From contig NZ_CP125098.1 in NCBI RefSeq assembly GCF_030020805.1, positions 6,037,501-6,101,500 of the forward strand: a DNA stretch of 64,000 bases, given 5' to 3'. Below, piece after piece: positions 17,670 to 27,777 of the stretch. The first letter of the stretch is position 1; every line of letters begins with the position of its first letter. The notes under the pieces were generated by a model. That model worked only from the letters and a program-made list of their open reading frames with translations. It had not been told where the DNA came from and searched no databases. The DNA is from Paenibacillus sp. RC67. GTDB taxonomy: Bacteria; Bacillota; Bacilli; Paenibacillales; NBRC-103111. Both the position numbers and the translations under genes were made by a program.

Positions 17670-20345
17670 TCACAACAGATTCCACTCACGCGCACGTGCT
17701 ACGGCTTCCGTACGGCGACCAACCTGCAATTTGTCAAAAATAATCCGGGTATGCCCTTTAACCGTAGACAACGCGATGAAAAGGCGTTCGCTAATCTCTC
17801 GATTCGAGAGTCCTTCTGCTATTAGGCGCAGCACCTCCAGCTCACGCCCACTCAACGGCTCGATAAGGGACTTGGTAAACTGGGCTTGGCGCTGATCCGA
17901 CTTGACTTCACTTTTCAGCTCCACCGATTTGAATTCAGACAGCAGCTTAACTAGATAGGTCGGCATCATTTCATGATTAGCCGCTTCGCATAGCAGTCTG
18001 TACATCAGAATACCTTCGTCGACAAAAGTTCGGATGAAGCCACCTGGCTCCGCCATCATCAAAGCAACTGCAAGGAGTTGTAAGGCTCTTAGCTTTTCGC
18101 CGTGAGCATGCAAAGCAACCGCTTGAATAACCATCACTTTAAGCCGCTCATCCTCCAGGCCCCTAGCCTCCGCCTGCTCACGCAGTGGTTCCAAAACCGT
18201 TAGTGCTGCTGAGGTATCCCCTTGTGCCAGATATACCCGAGCTTGGCTAATGGGAAGCTCATCCTTCTGCGCCAGATGAGTGGCTTGCGCCAAACTGCCC
18301 TCGTGAAGAAGAATAAGGACTTGCAAAGCAGCAATATAGGGTAACTGTTTCACGAATTGCTGCTGTTGAGCGTGGTGGTTAGCTCTAGCTAAAATAGCGG
18401 CCGCGGTGCTCAACTCTCCCCGAACAAGCATCAATCGGGCGAGAAACACCTCACTCGCAACACCTCTGTCTGTACGCTCGAACTGCTTTGCCAGTTGAAC
18501 AGCTTGCTGAATGTGCTGCAAAGAGGCATCCAAGTCGTTCCATTCATATAATATACGAGCTAAGCCTAGGTGAGCTTCGCAAGCTACCGGCAGTGGAGGA
18601 TTCCCGGCCATATCCAGAACTCGCCGATAGCTCTCAGCAGCCTCATAAAGCTGATTTGCTGCCTCTTCTATGTTTCCAATACCTAGTGTAGCCAATATGG
18701 TAATCATAACATGGCCTATCTTCTGACTGATCGATAAGGCTTCTGCATAAGCTTTGCCCGCGGCAGCACGCTCCCCTTGGAGCTGGTAGGCGTACCCTAG
18801 CGTCCAGATAGTGGCTGTGCGGACTGGCAGGTTGTCTGGGCGCAAATAATCCAGAGCACGATGCGACTCGGTGATAATAGTTTCCACTTCATGCTTACTG
18901 ACAGCTAACGTGGCGCGTATGGAGGCAACATGCCCGATAAGATCTCGGGACTTATTGTCCTGTTCAATTCCTTGCAGAGCTTTTTCGGCAGCTTGCAGCT
19001 TCTGTTCAACCTCCGTCATTCTGCCCACCATCAGCAATACAGAAGCATACATCACCCACAGCGAAGGTCTAGCATCCATTTCCTCGTTTGGTATGGAATC
19101 CAGCCATTGGATGACAGGGGCAACCGCTCCGCGAAAAATCAAGGGCATCCCATCTCCCTCCATCAGGCGAGCCGCGCGCTCGATATCCTTGGCTGCAACA
19201 GCATGGTGAAAAGAATCCACCGCAAGGTTATGGTTTTCATACCATATGCTTGCACGCACATGTAATCCAGCTGTTACCCTTTCATCATTTCCTGAATTTG
19301 AGATGATGCTTTGGTGCAGCTGTTTTTTCAGCAAATCAGCAAAAAGGTGGTGATAACGGTACCACCGTCGCTCGTTATCCAATGGGATAAGGAATAAATT
19401 GGCATGCTCTAGGTATTCCAAGGTATCTTGCCCGGAAATAAAGGAACCGGAGTGCTCCTCAACCTCACAACGAAGAATGGCATCGCAAAGAGGACCGCAT
19501 AATCGGTCAAGGATGGATGTGTGCAGCAAGAATGATCGAACACTTGCCGATTGCTGCTGCAGCACTTCTTCTACCAGGTAGTCTAATAAGAAACGGTGGC
19601 TGCCAGTGAAAGATTGGATGAAGCTTGTGGGATCTTTATGTCCCTGCATGGAAAGCGCCGCTAATTGCAGTCCTGCAATCCAACCTTCTGTACGGGATTC
19701 AAGTAGGGCGACGTTTTCCGATGAAAGGTTTAGCTCCATCACCTCGCCTAGAAATTCGGCCGCTTCGGAGGAGGTAAAGCGCAAGTGCGCGGTGTTTACT
19801 TCGGTCAATTGATCCCTGACTCGTAACCGCGCCAAAGGTAGACGTGGATTCTTGCGAGTAACAATGATCAAATGCATTTGGGGCGGCATCCGTTCGATCA
19901 GCAAGGTGATGGCATGGTCAATTGGTCCGGCAGCAATAACGTGGTAATCGTCTAGGACAAGTATAAAATGGTCTCGTATGACGGTCATTTCATTGATCAA
20001 AGTCGTTACTATCGATTCGATTGGTGGCAGCTGAGTCGTTTGTAGTAAGCCCAAAATACCTTCTCCAATATTCGGCTCAATCGTCTGTAAAGCTGCGATG
20101 AGATATGTAAGAAAGCATACAGGGTCGTTATCTCCCTCCTCCAGCGACAGCCAAGCGGCTGGTTGTGAACAACAGGAGAGCCATTGGCTGACAAGCGTAG
20201 TTTTACCACTGCCGGGGGAAGCAGACAGGAGGGTCAGCTTGCGTTGTACTCCTTCGTTTAGTAGCTCTATGAGACGGGGGCGAAGGACAGCTTTAGACCG
20301 AAGCGGCGGGATATATAGTTTAGTGGACAATATGGGTATAGACAT
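17670..20345 (-). CDS. LuxR-family ATP-dependent regulator, MalT/LAL type
   Basis: About 891 residues; the start may be ATG 20345, ATG 20348 or GTG 20354, and GGTGG favours 20345. The N-terminus has a Walker A motif ([15 protein letters not shown]) and Walker B-like LVLDDYHVI of the STAND ATPase class, followed by the winged helix and TPR-like helical repeats (about 340-800). The C-terminal 60 residues are a LuxR helix-turn-helix ([22 protein letters not shown] ... STVKGH). MalT-like LAL regulators bind ATP and an inducer, oligomerise and activate transcription. The inducer is unknown. The quinone oxidoreductase-like gene lies downstream on the same strand. Confidence 0.9.
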   Translation of the reverse strand: MSIPILSTKLYIPPLRSKAVLRPRLIELLNEGVQRKLTLLSASPGSGKTTLVSQWLSCCSQPAAWLSLEEGDNDPVCFLTYLIAALQTIEPNIGEGILGLLQTTQLPPIESIVTTLINEMTVIRDHFILVLDDYHVIAAGPIDHAITLLIERMPPQMHLIIVTRKNPRLPLARLRVRDQLTEVNTAHLRFTSSEAAEFLGEVMELNLSSENVALLESRTEGWIAGLQLAALSMQGHKDPTSFIQSFTGSHRFLLDYLVEEVLQQQSASVRSFLLHTSILDRLCGPLCDAILRCEVEEHSGSFISGQDTLEYLEHANLFLIPLDNERRWYRYHHLFADLLKKQLHQSIISNSGNDERVTAGLHVRASIWYENHNLAVDSFHHAVAAKDIERAARLMEGDGMPLIFRGAVAPVIQWLDSIPNEEMDARPSLWVMYASVLLMVGRMTEVEQKLQAAEKALQGIEQDNKSRDLIGHVASIRATLAVSKHEVETIITESHRALDYLRPDNLPVRTATIWTLGYAYQLQGERAAAGKAYAEALSISQKIGHVMITILATLGIGNIEEAANQLYEAAESYRRVLDMAGNPPLPVACEAHLGLARILYEWNDLDASLQHIQQAVQLAKQFERTDRGVASEVFLARLMLVRGELSTAAAILARANHHAQQQQFVKQLPYIAALQVLILLHEGSLAQATHLAQKDELPISQARVYLAQGDTSAALTVLEPLREQAEARGLEDERLKVMVIQAVALHAHGEKLRALQLLAVALMMAEPGGFIRTFVDEGILMYRLLCEAANHEMMPTYLVKLLSEFKSVELKSEVKSDQRQAQFTKSLIEPLSGRELEVLRLIAEGLSNREISERLFIALSTVKGHTRIIFDKLQVGRRTEAVARAREWNLL

Positions 20346-20511
20346 CATAACCACCGTTCTACGCTGTCATTTGCAGCGTTTTGGATACGTATAATTATTA
20401 TGTTTCGACAGTTTCAATATATTTCCCTTTTGCGTCTTTTTCCAGAGCCAATAGAAGAAATTACTCTTTAGGCTATCTACATTGAATGAAAACATTCTTA
20501 TGTGGTACAAA

Positions 20512-20561
20512 AAAAGAGGTTATCCCCCATACAGCCTGTTCGACTGTTTGGAGAATAACCC
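20512..20561 (-). terminator. Terminator hairpin of the SLH/cadherin-like gene (repeat family member)
   Basis: Stem GGTTAT/ATAACC with an inner ACAG/CTGT stem and a TTCGACTGT loop region, followed by eight Ts on the minus strand. Its interior is nearly identical to the hairpin at 31562-31611. Confidence 0.75.
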
Positions 20562-20589
20562 TAATGTCCACTATCCAATGATCTTTATA

Positions 20590-23457
20590 TTACTTGCTCT
20601 TTTGTGCCAGCATTTTCAGCAGCACCGTTACAGCCTCGGCTCTCGTCGTTGGGGCCGTAGGAGCGAATTCATTGTCGCCTTTACCTTCGACCAGTTGCTG
20701 CTTCTTCATCGCTGCTACTGCACCTTTGGCCCATGCTGGAACATCCTTATCATCAGCAAAACCGGTTACAGTATTGGCTTCGATAGTCAGACCCAGAGCG
20801 TTGGCGAGCATCACGGCCATCTCTGCACGTGTAATTTGTGCATCCGGACGGAAGCTTCCATCCTCATATCCTTTCACAATCCCTGCTTGATATGCTTGAG
20901 CGACTGCTTTCTGTGCCCAGCTTCCAATCTTCGCTGTATCTGTGAAAGTCAGTGCCGCACCTTCGCCTTGCGGTTTCAATGTGTTCATCAGCATAACGGC
21001 AAATTCCGCTCTTGTCACCGTATTATTCGGCTTAAAGGTGCCATCTGGATAACCACTGACGATTCCATTGCCAACCGCTTTTTTGATGTTAGCCTCTGCC
21101 CAATGTCCGATGATATCACTTAAGCTAACTGTTGGCTTATCTGTCATTGAATCTACCGCAAATACCGCATATTTCGTAAAGTGGTCTACTTCTGCGGTTA
21201 TTTTATTTCCGTTGATCTTGCTTCCTTTCACTTCTACCCATACCTTTTTCACTTCATCATAGTAGAAGACACCAGCGGTTTGATTATTCTTCAAGCTTGC
21301 TGGATTAAAGGTGAAGGTCAATGTGACCGGATTGCTGAAGTTTTCCGGGAAGTTCTTCAGAATCTCAAATATCGAGCTGAGCAGAGCCTCTTTATTCTTA
21401 AGAAGAGCTTGTGTGTCTGCTAATTTCTCAATCGTTAACTTCAGTTCTTTGCTGCTAGCATTGGACGGAATCGAGATAACGATTTCACTGCCTAAACTAA
21501 CTTCGCCCGACTTGCCTGCAGGAAGTGTTAGCTTACCATCTGTTGCGGTCATCTTCGTGTCGCTAGGAGTTGTAACGCTACTACCACCACTGCTAGGTCG
21601 GCTGCTGCTACTGCTAGGTACGCGGGTTACTGTTACGTTATAGGTTTTGGTGGTGCCATCTTGTGCTGTTACTACGATGTTAATGATATTGTTACCTATT
21701 TGCAGATTGATAGGTCCGCTGGCTTGACCGCTTGTCACTGAATTTCCGTTCACTGTCATGGTTGCATTCTTATCGTATACACTTGCCGATACCGTGATGC
21801 TTGATAAACCGCTAGCTACGCTCGACGTGTAAGCAGTTGTGCCGGATGCGAATGCAGGGCTTAGAATTGCGTTCGACAAGGTCAACGAGCTTAAGTCTGC
21901 GTTGGTGTTTGCCGCTTGTAGACGATTCACTGTTACACTGTAGGTCTTCGTTAATCCGTCCTGCGCTGTCACTACGATCGTGATAGGATTGCTGCCCACT
22001 TGCAGGTTAATAGGTCCGCTGGCTTGACCACTTGTCACTGAATTTCCGTTCACTGTCATTGTGGCATTCTTATCGTATACGCTTGCCGTTACGGTGATGC
22101 TCGATACACCACTAGCTACACTTGATGTATAAGCAGTTGTTCCGGAGGCAAACGCAGGGCTTAGAATTGCATTCGACAAGGTCAGCGAGCTTAAGTCCGC
22201 GTTACTGCTTGCTGCTTGTGCACGATTTATGGTTACACTATAAGACTTCGTTGTTCCGTCCTGCGCTGTCACAACGATCGTGATAGGATTGCTGCCTGCT
22301 TGTAAATTAATAGTTCCGCTGGCTTGACCGCTCGCCACTGGATTACCGTTTACCGTCATTTTAGCATTCTTATCGTATACACTTGCCGTTACGCTAAGGA
22401 TTGACACAGCTGAAGCTACACTCGAAGTGTATTCTGTTGTGCCAGATGCAAATACGGGACTTAGCGTACCACTCGACAAAGTCAGCGAGCTTAAGTCTGC
22501 GTTGCTGCTTGCTGCTTGTGCACGATTCACGGTTACACTATAAGACTTCGTCGTACCATTCTGTGCTGTCACTACGATTGTGATAGGATTGCTGCCTGCT
22601 TGTAAATCAATAGTTCCGCTGGCTTGACCGCTCGCCACTGGATTACCGTTTACCGTCATTTTAGCATTCTTATCGTATACACTTGCCGTTACGTTAAGGC
22701 TTGACACAGCTGAAGCTACACTCGAAGTGTATTCTGTTGTGCCAGATGCAAATGCTGGGCTTATGGTACCACTCGACAAAGTCAGCGAGCTTAAGTCTGC
22801 GTTGCTGCTTGCTGCTTGTGCACGATTCACGGTTACACTATAAGACTTCGTCGTACCGTTCTGTGCTGTCACTACGATTGTGATAGGATTGCTACCTGCT
22901 TGTAAATTAATAGTTCCGCTGGCTTGACCGCTCGCCACTGGATTACCGTTTACCGTCATTTTAGCATTCTTATCGTATACACTTGCCGTTACGCTAAGGC
23001 TTGACACAGCTGAAGCTACACTCGAAGTGTATTCTGTTGTGCTAGATGCAAATGCAGGGCTTATGGTACCACTCGACAAAGTCAGCGAGCTTAAGTCTGC
23101 GTTGCTAGATATAGGGTTATTGTCCAAAATCGTTAGTTCATATGCACCGGCAGCTTGCTGAACCACACCAGCTGAAACAAACGTGCCATCGACAGAAGTT
23201 GCAGTAATTGTAACATTTCCTGCTGCAACAGCCGTTACCTTACCAGTAGAATCTACAGTTGCAATAGCCGGGTTGCTTGATGTCCAAATAACATCTTTGA
23301 CAGTTGCAGTGTTCTGTGTAATTTGCGCCTGAAGCTGTACTGAACCTGTTGAGCTCAGGGTTGTTGGGCCAGAAATAGCAACGCCGGTCGGAGGCATATA
23401 TTGTGGATCTGCCTCAGGGGAAAACAGGACGCAGCTTCCAATAAGTATTCCATGCAT
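20590..23457 (-). CDS. SLH-anchor part of a split surface protein: Big2, five cadherin-like repeats, SLH
   Basis: 955 codons open from ATG 23457, but this ATG has only a poor ribosome binding site and the product has no signal peptide. The order is a Big2 domain (about 20-95), five 100-residue cadherin-like beta-sandwich repeats (about 112-612; NADLSSLTLSSGTISPAF ... KSYSVTVNRAQAA), a Ser-rich linker, a beta-rich domain (about 640-770) and three SLH repeats (about 780-955). The upstream gene, which has a signal peptide and beta-helix but no anchor, ends inside this frame at CCC-TGA (23414-23419), one base out of register. The two are therefore almost certainly one protein split by a +1 junction, through programmed frameshifting, a recent mutation or an assembly indel. 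Confidence 0.85.
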   Translation of the reverse strand: MHGILIGSCVLFSPEADPQYMPPTGVAISGPTTLSSTGSVQLQAQITQNTATVKDVIWTSSNPAIATVDSTGKVTAVAAGNVTITATSVDGTFVSAGVVQQAAGAYELTILDNNPISSNADLSSLTLSSGTISPAFASSTTEYTSSVASAVSSLSVTASVYDKNAKMTVNGNPVASGQASGTINLQAGSNPITIVVTAQNGTTKSYSVTVNRAQAASSNADLSSLTLSSGTISPAFASGTTEYTSSVASAVSSLNVTASVYDKNAKMTVNGNPVASGQASGTIDLQAGSNPITIVVTAQNGTTKSYSVTVNRAQAASSNADLSSLTLSSGTLSPVFASGTTEYTSSVASAVSILSVTASVYDKNAKMTVNGNPVASGQASGTINLQAGSNPITIVVTAQDGTTKSYSVTINRAQAASSNADLSSLTLSNAILSPAFASGTTAYTSSVASGVSSITVTASVYDKNATMTVNGNSVTSGQASGPINLQVGSNPITIVVTAQDGLTKTYSVTVNRLQAANTNADLSSLTLSNAILSPAFASGTTAYTSSVASGLSSITVSASVYDKNATMTVNGNSVTSGQASGPINLQIGNNIINIVVTAQDGTTKTYNVTVTRVPSSSSSRPSSGGSSVTTPSDTKMTATDGKLTLPAGKSGEVSLGSEIVISIPSNASSKELKLTIEKLADTQALLKNKEALLSSIFEILKNFPENFSNPVTLTFTFNPASLKNNQTAGVFYYDEVKKVWVEVKGSKINGNKITAEVDHFTKYAVFAVDSMTDKPTVSLSDIIGHWAEANIKKAVGNGIVSGYPDGTFKPNNTVTRAEFAVMLMNTLKPQGEGAALTFTDTAKIGSWAQKAVAQAYQAGIVKGYEDGSFRPDAQITRAEMAVMLANALGLTIEANTVTGFADDKDVPAWAKGAVAAMKKQQLVEGKGDNEFAPTAPTTRAEAVTVLLKMLAQKSK
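21605..23105 (-). repeat. Five tandem 300-bp repeats encoding cadherin-like domains
   Basis: The period is exactly 300 bases. The first three units in coding order (about 22205-23105) are almost identical in DNA, differing by a handful of bases. The last two (about 21605-22205) are similar to each other but diverged from the first group. This suggests recent duplication or gene conversion. Confidence 0.92.
23414..23425 (-). other. +1 frame junction at TTTTCCCC-TGA (possible shifty stop)
   Basis: The minus strand reads GTT TTC CCC TGA in the upstream frame. Slipping one base forward on CCC gives CCT followed by GAG GCA GAT in the downstream SLH frame. The overlap window between the upstream TGA of the second frame (about 23474) and this stop is about 60 bases, so the crossing point must be here. 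Peptidyl-tRNA-Pro slippage at CCC before a stop is a known type of +1 site; whether it works here is unproven. Confidence 0.6.
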
Positions 23458-26400
23458 TGGTTGATGTTCCTGTCATATTGCCATTCCCAGCAATTCTAAT
23501 AAACCGTGCTTGTACAGGTGAATCAAATGTAAACGTCTGTAAGGTGTTATCTGCTGGTGATGCATTTGCTGCATTAAGTGTAAGTGCGTTGATGTACGTA
23601 TCCGAACCGTTGTTCCATGATGTTGGCGACGCTGTAGTATCGCTAACTACGGTTCCCGAAGGAACATGCATCCAATTTTGCCCATCTAACGAGTATTCAA
23701 TTCTCAACTTATAGGTGCGGGCGCTGGTTGCCTGTTGTACAAATCCAATCTGCACTCCATTTACCGTTTTCGCAGTTTCCCCCAAATACATTCTAATCCA
23801 CGCCGAGCCGCTAGCTGCCCAACGAAGCGAGGTTGCACCGGCATAATCAGCAGGATTCAATACATTTACTGCATAGTTAGAATTGCTCGAATCCACTTGT
23901 TGATCGCTAGCAATTATGATAGGCGACTTTTGAATAACCTTAAACGAAACACTATAAAAGTTTTTTACGCCGCTTGCATCCGTCAGCGTAATTTGAGCCG
24001 CACCGCTGTTTATATCTTTAGGATAATCAATATCAACAGTAACTCCAGCATCAGATTGGGCGGTTATCTCCGCTTTTTTGGTGTACTCATAGTCAAGAGG
24101 CAGCGTAACGGTGTAGCTGTAAATATCCGGCGAAAATCCGGAAACCGCTTGCCCATCGACTGTTAGACTATTTAGCTTCGGTCTTTGAGCGCTTGCTTGA
24201 TCATCCATAGGAGGAACCGTTTTTTCTGCAATAATAGCAGCCGCTTGTGAGCCATGGCTGTTAACCAGCTGCTGAACATAAAGGCTGTCCGGCATATGGT
24301 TTGCCACTGGCGTCACTTTTTGTGACATGCTGTATTCGTATGCCCCAAAATTCGGTACCTTGCCGCCATTAAGCCCTGCACTGGCCATATTGTCGGATGT
24401 ATCTTTGTCTGGTTTCTGCCGGCCAGTCGAAGAGTCGGTAGCAGATCCCAAACGATTGGTGGCGTTATCAAATAAATGCCCAATCACATAGTTTGGCGAG
24501 AGCTGAGGCTGTGATGCTATAAACGGACCGGTGAAGTTATACAGCATATAGTTAACCCCTGCCCAGCCGTGGGACGTCCCCATGTTCCATCTGTTTTGCA
24601 AGTATATACGTGCAGCAACATTGTCGTATAGCCCTCCGGACGACCATCGGAAATGCGGTTCAGACGCATTGGATGTGTACTCGCTTGTGCTATCGTAGAA
24701 TACATTAGGACCGGAAGTGTACGAATCAACTATGAATGCATGACGCATATATCTGGAGTACACACGCTGTGTAAACATATATTCTGAATTTTTATAATAA
24801 ATGGAATAACGACGCTCTCCTGCATCCATGAGGCTGACAGGATCCAGAACGCTACCGTCTTGTACAGTTATATTTCTGGAATTTCCGTCAGTAACAAATG
24901 CGCTGTCGATGTGGTATGTCGTAAAATTGCGCATCCATCCATCACGAACGTTAACCATCGCAACAAACACTTCCGCATGGTTTTCGTCATTATAGGACAA
25001 GAAATTTTTACCATATCTCGATAAGGTAGGCTTGGTTGTATTATAAAAATGCGAGATGCCCTGAATATTTTCAACACCTACATTACTTATACGACCGCCC
25101 TCTGCTGTTTTTACTATTTTGGAGATGCCCCAACGCATATCGAGATTATCGGAGATCGGCTCTGAAAACGTTATCATATTTGCAGTCGCATCGATGTTCT
25201 TGATAGTGCGTTCAGCCGTGAACGGTACGCCGGCAAATCCGCTCTCCAGGTTGCCATTAGGCAACCAGTTGCTTGCACCATCTACCTTGTCCATGTACAT
25301 TGCTTTTACCCAGTTAGTGTTGATCGCCTTTTGTACGGTTACAAGATCACCAACCGAAAGACCGGATACACTTGCAACGTGTACGGAAGATTGCCCGGCA
25401 CCCACGTATTGATCCGTGATGGTAGTGGACGCGGATGTGGTTACGCCTTGTCCATTAAAGTTTATTAATGTACTGCTTGAACTTTTCGTATATGGACTTC
25501 CTGAAGTAGAAGCATGATCTGACGGCGGAGTAAAAGAATCCGTTATCTTCCAAGTCGAAATCAGCTTGGTAACTCCTGGCTCAGCTTCTTCACTTGCTAT
25601 TTGCTCGTCATAAGGATTTGTAGTGGTTCCATCTCCAACAACTGGAGTGACGGTTCCCGCACCTGCTCCACGTATAACAACACCTGATGTTGTCACATTA
25701 AGTGGCTTGCTGATGCGGAACACCCCTGGCTCCAAATATACAGCACCTCGGAATCCGTCCGCTTGAATTGGATACCTCGAGACATAGTCAATAGCATCCT
25801 GTATGGTTTGCCATGCATCTTCGGTATTTTTGGCAAGTGGCGATACCTTAACACGCACCGGCACATTCGGGATAGCTACACCGCCACCTTTGTAACCGAC
25901 AGCTGAATAATCCATAACTTGATTGCCTTTGTAATCCGGAATATAAGTTATTCTACCGGAAGCGTCCATCTGTATTGCAGGATACACATTATTATCCCAA
26001 GAATCTGGGCTCACATTGGCAACGTTTGCATTATTGGAATTTTGAATATTAGGATTCGATTTGTAGCTCGTAAAATCATCAATCGCTGTAAAGTAGTAGT
26101 TGTCATATAACGTATTTCCATTGTTTGTTAACGTTAATGAAACTCTATAGGTTCCTTTAGTCAGTGCTACCGTATCTGGAATAGAGATTACAGCGTTCCC
26201 GCTTGCATCTACACTAGCTGCTGGGAAGTTATGTACCGTAGAACCGTTTGGCGCAATGAGCGTCCCAGCAATGGAAGTTCCTGCAAGCGCTTTCGATACA
26301 TTGAAAATTGGAAACTTGCTGGAGGCTGCATTCCCATCTATTACAGCTGGGCGCCCAATGGTGAGACTCATTCCTGGATAGCTTGGTGTAACAAGTGCAT

Positions 26401-27424
26401 AGCCGCTGCCACGGTTATTCAAAAAGGTATCAGCATACATAGGTGCTGTTACATTTATTGTATATTGCTGAGTAGATCCACCGGAAAAAGAAAACGTCAG
26501 TAAAGTGTTACCAGCCGGCAAAGAATCAAGAAACACATTTGTAAATGTAACCGTTTGCGAATCTCCTGATATCGCGCTAAGGCTATAATCTTGATTTTGA
26601 ATAAGTGACACAACATCTGTACCCGAATTCACCTTTGCAATTCCTGTCAGGGAAGTGCCGTTAAATGTGATCGTTGTAGAAGAAGCGCTGCCAGTCCCTT
26701 TCACATATGAGCTCGACATTGGTGAAATCATCGGGGTCGTTGGGGTGCTTAAAATTTTAAGATTGGACATTCCAAGTGTACCCGTGTCAGTAGTAGAACT
26801 AATCGTATAATGGATCATAACATAACGTGCAGTTACAGGTGCAAATGTTCCGGTAGTTGTAAATGTCCATTTTGTTTTATCATTATTACTGGGCATTGAA
26901 GAATTCCAATTTGGGTCACTGGCATCGCTACCTGGAACGTTCACTTTCTTGGCTAATGACCAGCTACTGCTCCAATTATAAGCAACAAGACCTGAATTCT
27001 TAGTTGCTGGAAGCCCGTCCCAAACACTTTGAGTCGAATTATATAATACTTCAAAATCAGACATACGATTTTTCACGGCAGAAAAACCCGCTGGTATGTC
27101 AAAGCTTACTTCATCAAAGGTTTTTTCCCCTCCTAAATCAACAGCTAGCCAAAGGGAACCGGTTTCACCGGAAGCTGGAAAAACATTTGCGGCAGTTCCA
27201 CCAAATTGCCAGAAATCGGAGCCATTATGAGCAACGGCAAAAGGTGCTTTTTTAGTACTGTTTTCCGAACTTACCTTAACATTTGTACCAGTAGTCAATG
27301 TACTCGGTGCAATGTCTGTTTTACCTGATGCTGCCTGGGCAGCCCGTGGCGGTACAACACACAGACCGATAATAAAAGTAAATACTAACAGAATAGATAG
27401 AGTCTTATTAATAGTCTTATACAA
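23414..27424 (-). CDS. Secreted beta-helix (pectate-lyase-3-like) protein with discoidin domains; lacks its own anchor
   Basis: 1336 residues from TTG 27424 (GAGGAG 9 bases upstream). A signal peptide (about 1-32) precedes a discoidin domain (about 35-200), Ig-like segments (about 210-450), the segment YIPDYKGNQVMDYSAVGYKG, and a right-handed beta-helix of the pectate-lyase-3 type from about 500 (TIQDAIDYVSRYPIQADGFRGAVYLEPGVFRI) to about 1010. A cadherin-like domain (about 1085-1165) and a C-terminal discoidin domain (about 1180-1330) follow. The central region is paralogous to that of the 44951-50614 gene, which carries SLH repeats in the same frame. Polysaccharide cleavage is probable but the substrate is not known. 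The frame ends in CCC-TGA within the overlapping SLH frame. A cre-like site precedes the start. Confidence 0.85.
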   Translation of the reverse strand: MYKTINKTLSILLVFTFIIGLCVVPPRAAQAASGKTDIAPSTLTTGTNVKVSSENSTKKAPFAVAHNGSDFWQFGGTAANVFPASGETGSLWLAVDLGGEKTFDEVSFDIPAGFSAVKNRMSDFEVLYNSTQSVWDGLPATKNSGLVAYNWSSSWSLAKKVNVPGSDASDPNWNSSMPSNNDKTKWTFTTTGTFAPVTARYVMIHYTISSTTDTGTLGMSNLKILSTPTTPMISPMSSSYVKGTGSASSTTITFNGTSLTGIAKVNSGTDVVSLIQNQDYSLSAISGDSQTVTFTNVFLDSLPAGNTLLTFSFSGGSTQQYTINVTAPMYADTFLNNRGSGYALVTPSYPGMSLTIGRPAVIDGNAASSKFPIFNVSKALAGTSIAGTLIAPNGSTVHNFPAASVDASGNAVISIPDTVALTKGTYRVSLTLTNNGNTLYDNYYFTAIDDFTSYKSNPNIQNSNNANVANVSPDSWDNNVYPAIQMDASGRITYIPDYKGNQVMDYSAVGYKGGGVAIPNVPVRVKVSPLAKNTEDAWQTIQDAIDYVSRYPIQADGFRGAVYLEPGVFRISKPLNVTTSGVVIRGAGAGTVTPVVGDGTTTNPYDEQIASEEAEPGVTKLISTWKITDSFTPPSDHASTSGSPYTKSSSSTLINFNGQGVTTSASTTITDQYVGAGQSSVHVASVSGLSVGDLVTVQKAINTNWVKAMYMDKVDGASNWLPNGNLESGFAGVPFTAERTIKNIDATANMITFSEPISDNLDMRWGISKIVKTAEGGRISNVGVENIQGISHFYNTTKPTLSRYGKNFLSYNDENHAEVFVAMVNVRDGWMRNFTTYHIDSAFVTDGNSRNITVQDGSVLDPVSLMDAGERRYSIYYKNSEYMFTQRVYSRYMRHAFIVDSYTSGPNVFYDSTSEYTSNASEPHFRWSSGGLYDNVAARIYLQNRWNMGTSHGWAGVNYMLYNFTGPFIASQPQLSPNYVIGHLFDNATNRLGSATDSSTGRQKPDKDTSDNMASAGLNGGKVPNFGAYEYSMSQKVTPVANHMPDSLYVQQLVNSHGSQAAAIIAEKTVPPMDDQASAQRPKLNSLTVDGQAVSGFSPDIYSYTVTLPLDYEYTKKAEITAQSDAGVTVDIDYPKDINSGAAQITLTDASGVKNFYSVSFKVIQKSPIIIASDQQVDSSNSNYAVNVLNPADYAGATSLRWAASGSAWIRMYLGETAKTVNGVQIGFVQQATSARTYKLRIEYSLDGQNWMHVPSGTVVSDTTASPTSWNNGSDTYINALTLNAANASPADNTLQTFTFDSPVQARFIRIAGNGNMTGTSTNAWNTYWKLRPVFP

Positions 27425-27439
27425 TAGTGCTCACTCCTC

Positions 27440-27453
27440 TTAAATCGCTTTCA
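27440..27453 (-). promoter_or_regulatory. cre-like CcpA site
   Basis: Minus strand TGAAAGCGATTTAA matches TGWAANCGNTNWCA at 13 of 14 positions. It lies 16 bases upstream of the TTG start of the beta-helix gene. Confidence 0.5.
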
Positions 27454-27670
27454 TTTCCAAAAATGACCAATAAACTTCCAATTAACTTAACAACCGGTGG
27501 AATCACCCCCGAATCTTTAAGATTTACATTAACATAAAAAAAATCAATTCAATATCGTTAGAAAATGAAAAAATGTTGTTAAATTACGATGAGAACAATG
27601 AAACAACATTTTCTGTGAAAAAAGGGGATTGGAGTGTCAAGTTAATGGAAACTTGTGGAATTTTGCAGTA
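27454..27670. other. AT-rich promoter region of the beta-helix gene
   Basis: Very AT-rich (repeated AAAAAA and TTAAC tracts) and without open frames. It should hold the promoter of the beta-helix gene. I do not assign -10 or -35 boxes. Confidence 0.4.
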
Positions 27671-27709
27671 AAAAGACTCTCAAAAGCCGACTGCTTTTAA
27701 GAGTCTTTC
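27671..27709 (-). terminator. Terminator after comQ
   Basis: Arms AAAGACTCTTAAAAGC and GCTTTTGAGAGTCTTT (one mismatch region) with a short loop and T/A tracts on both sides, so it could act in both directions. Confidence 0.85.
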
Positions 27710-27777
27710 TAATCCCCCCGCCTACCTGTGGTGCGCGATGATAAGGAAATTTTTAGGAAGCGAGCCCCTGATATTTT

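Noticed and set aside
20482-21123. 213-codon plus-strand ORF
   Set aside because: Antisense to the SLH repeats, no ribosome binding site, Cys/His-rich translation typical of a shadow frame.
21605-23105. CRISPR-like array
   Set aside because: The repeats are 300 bp, in frame and protein-coding, with no spacers.
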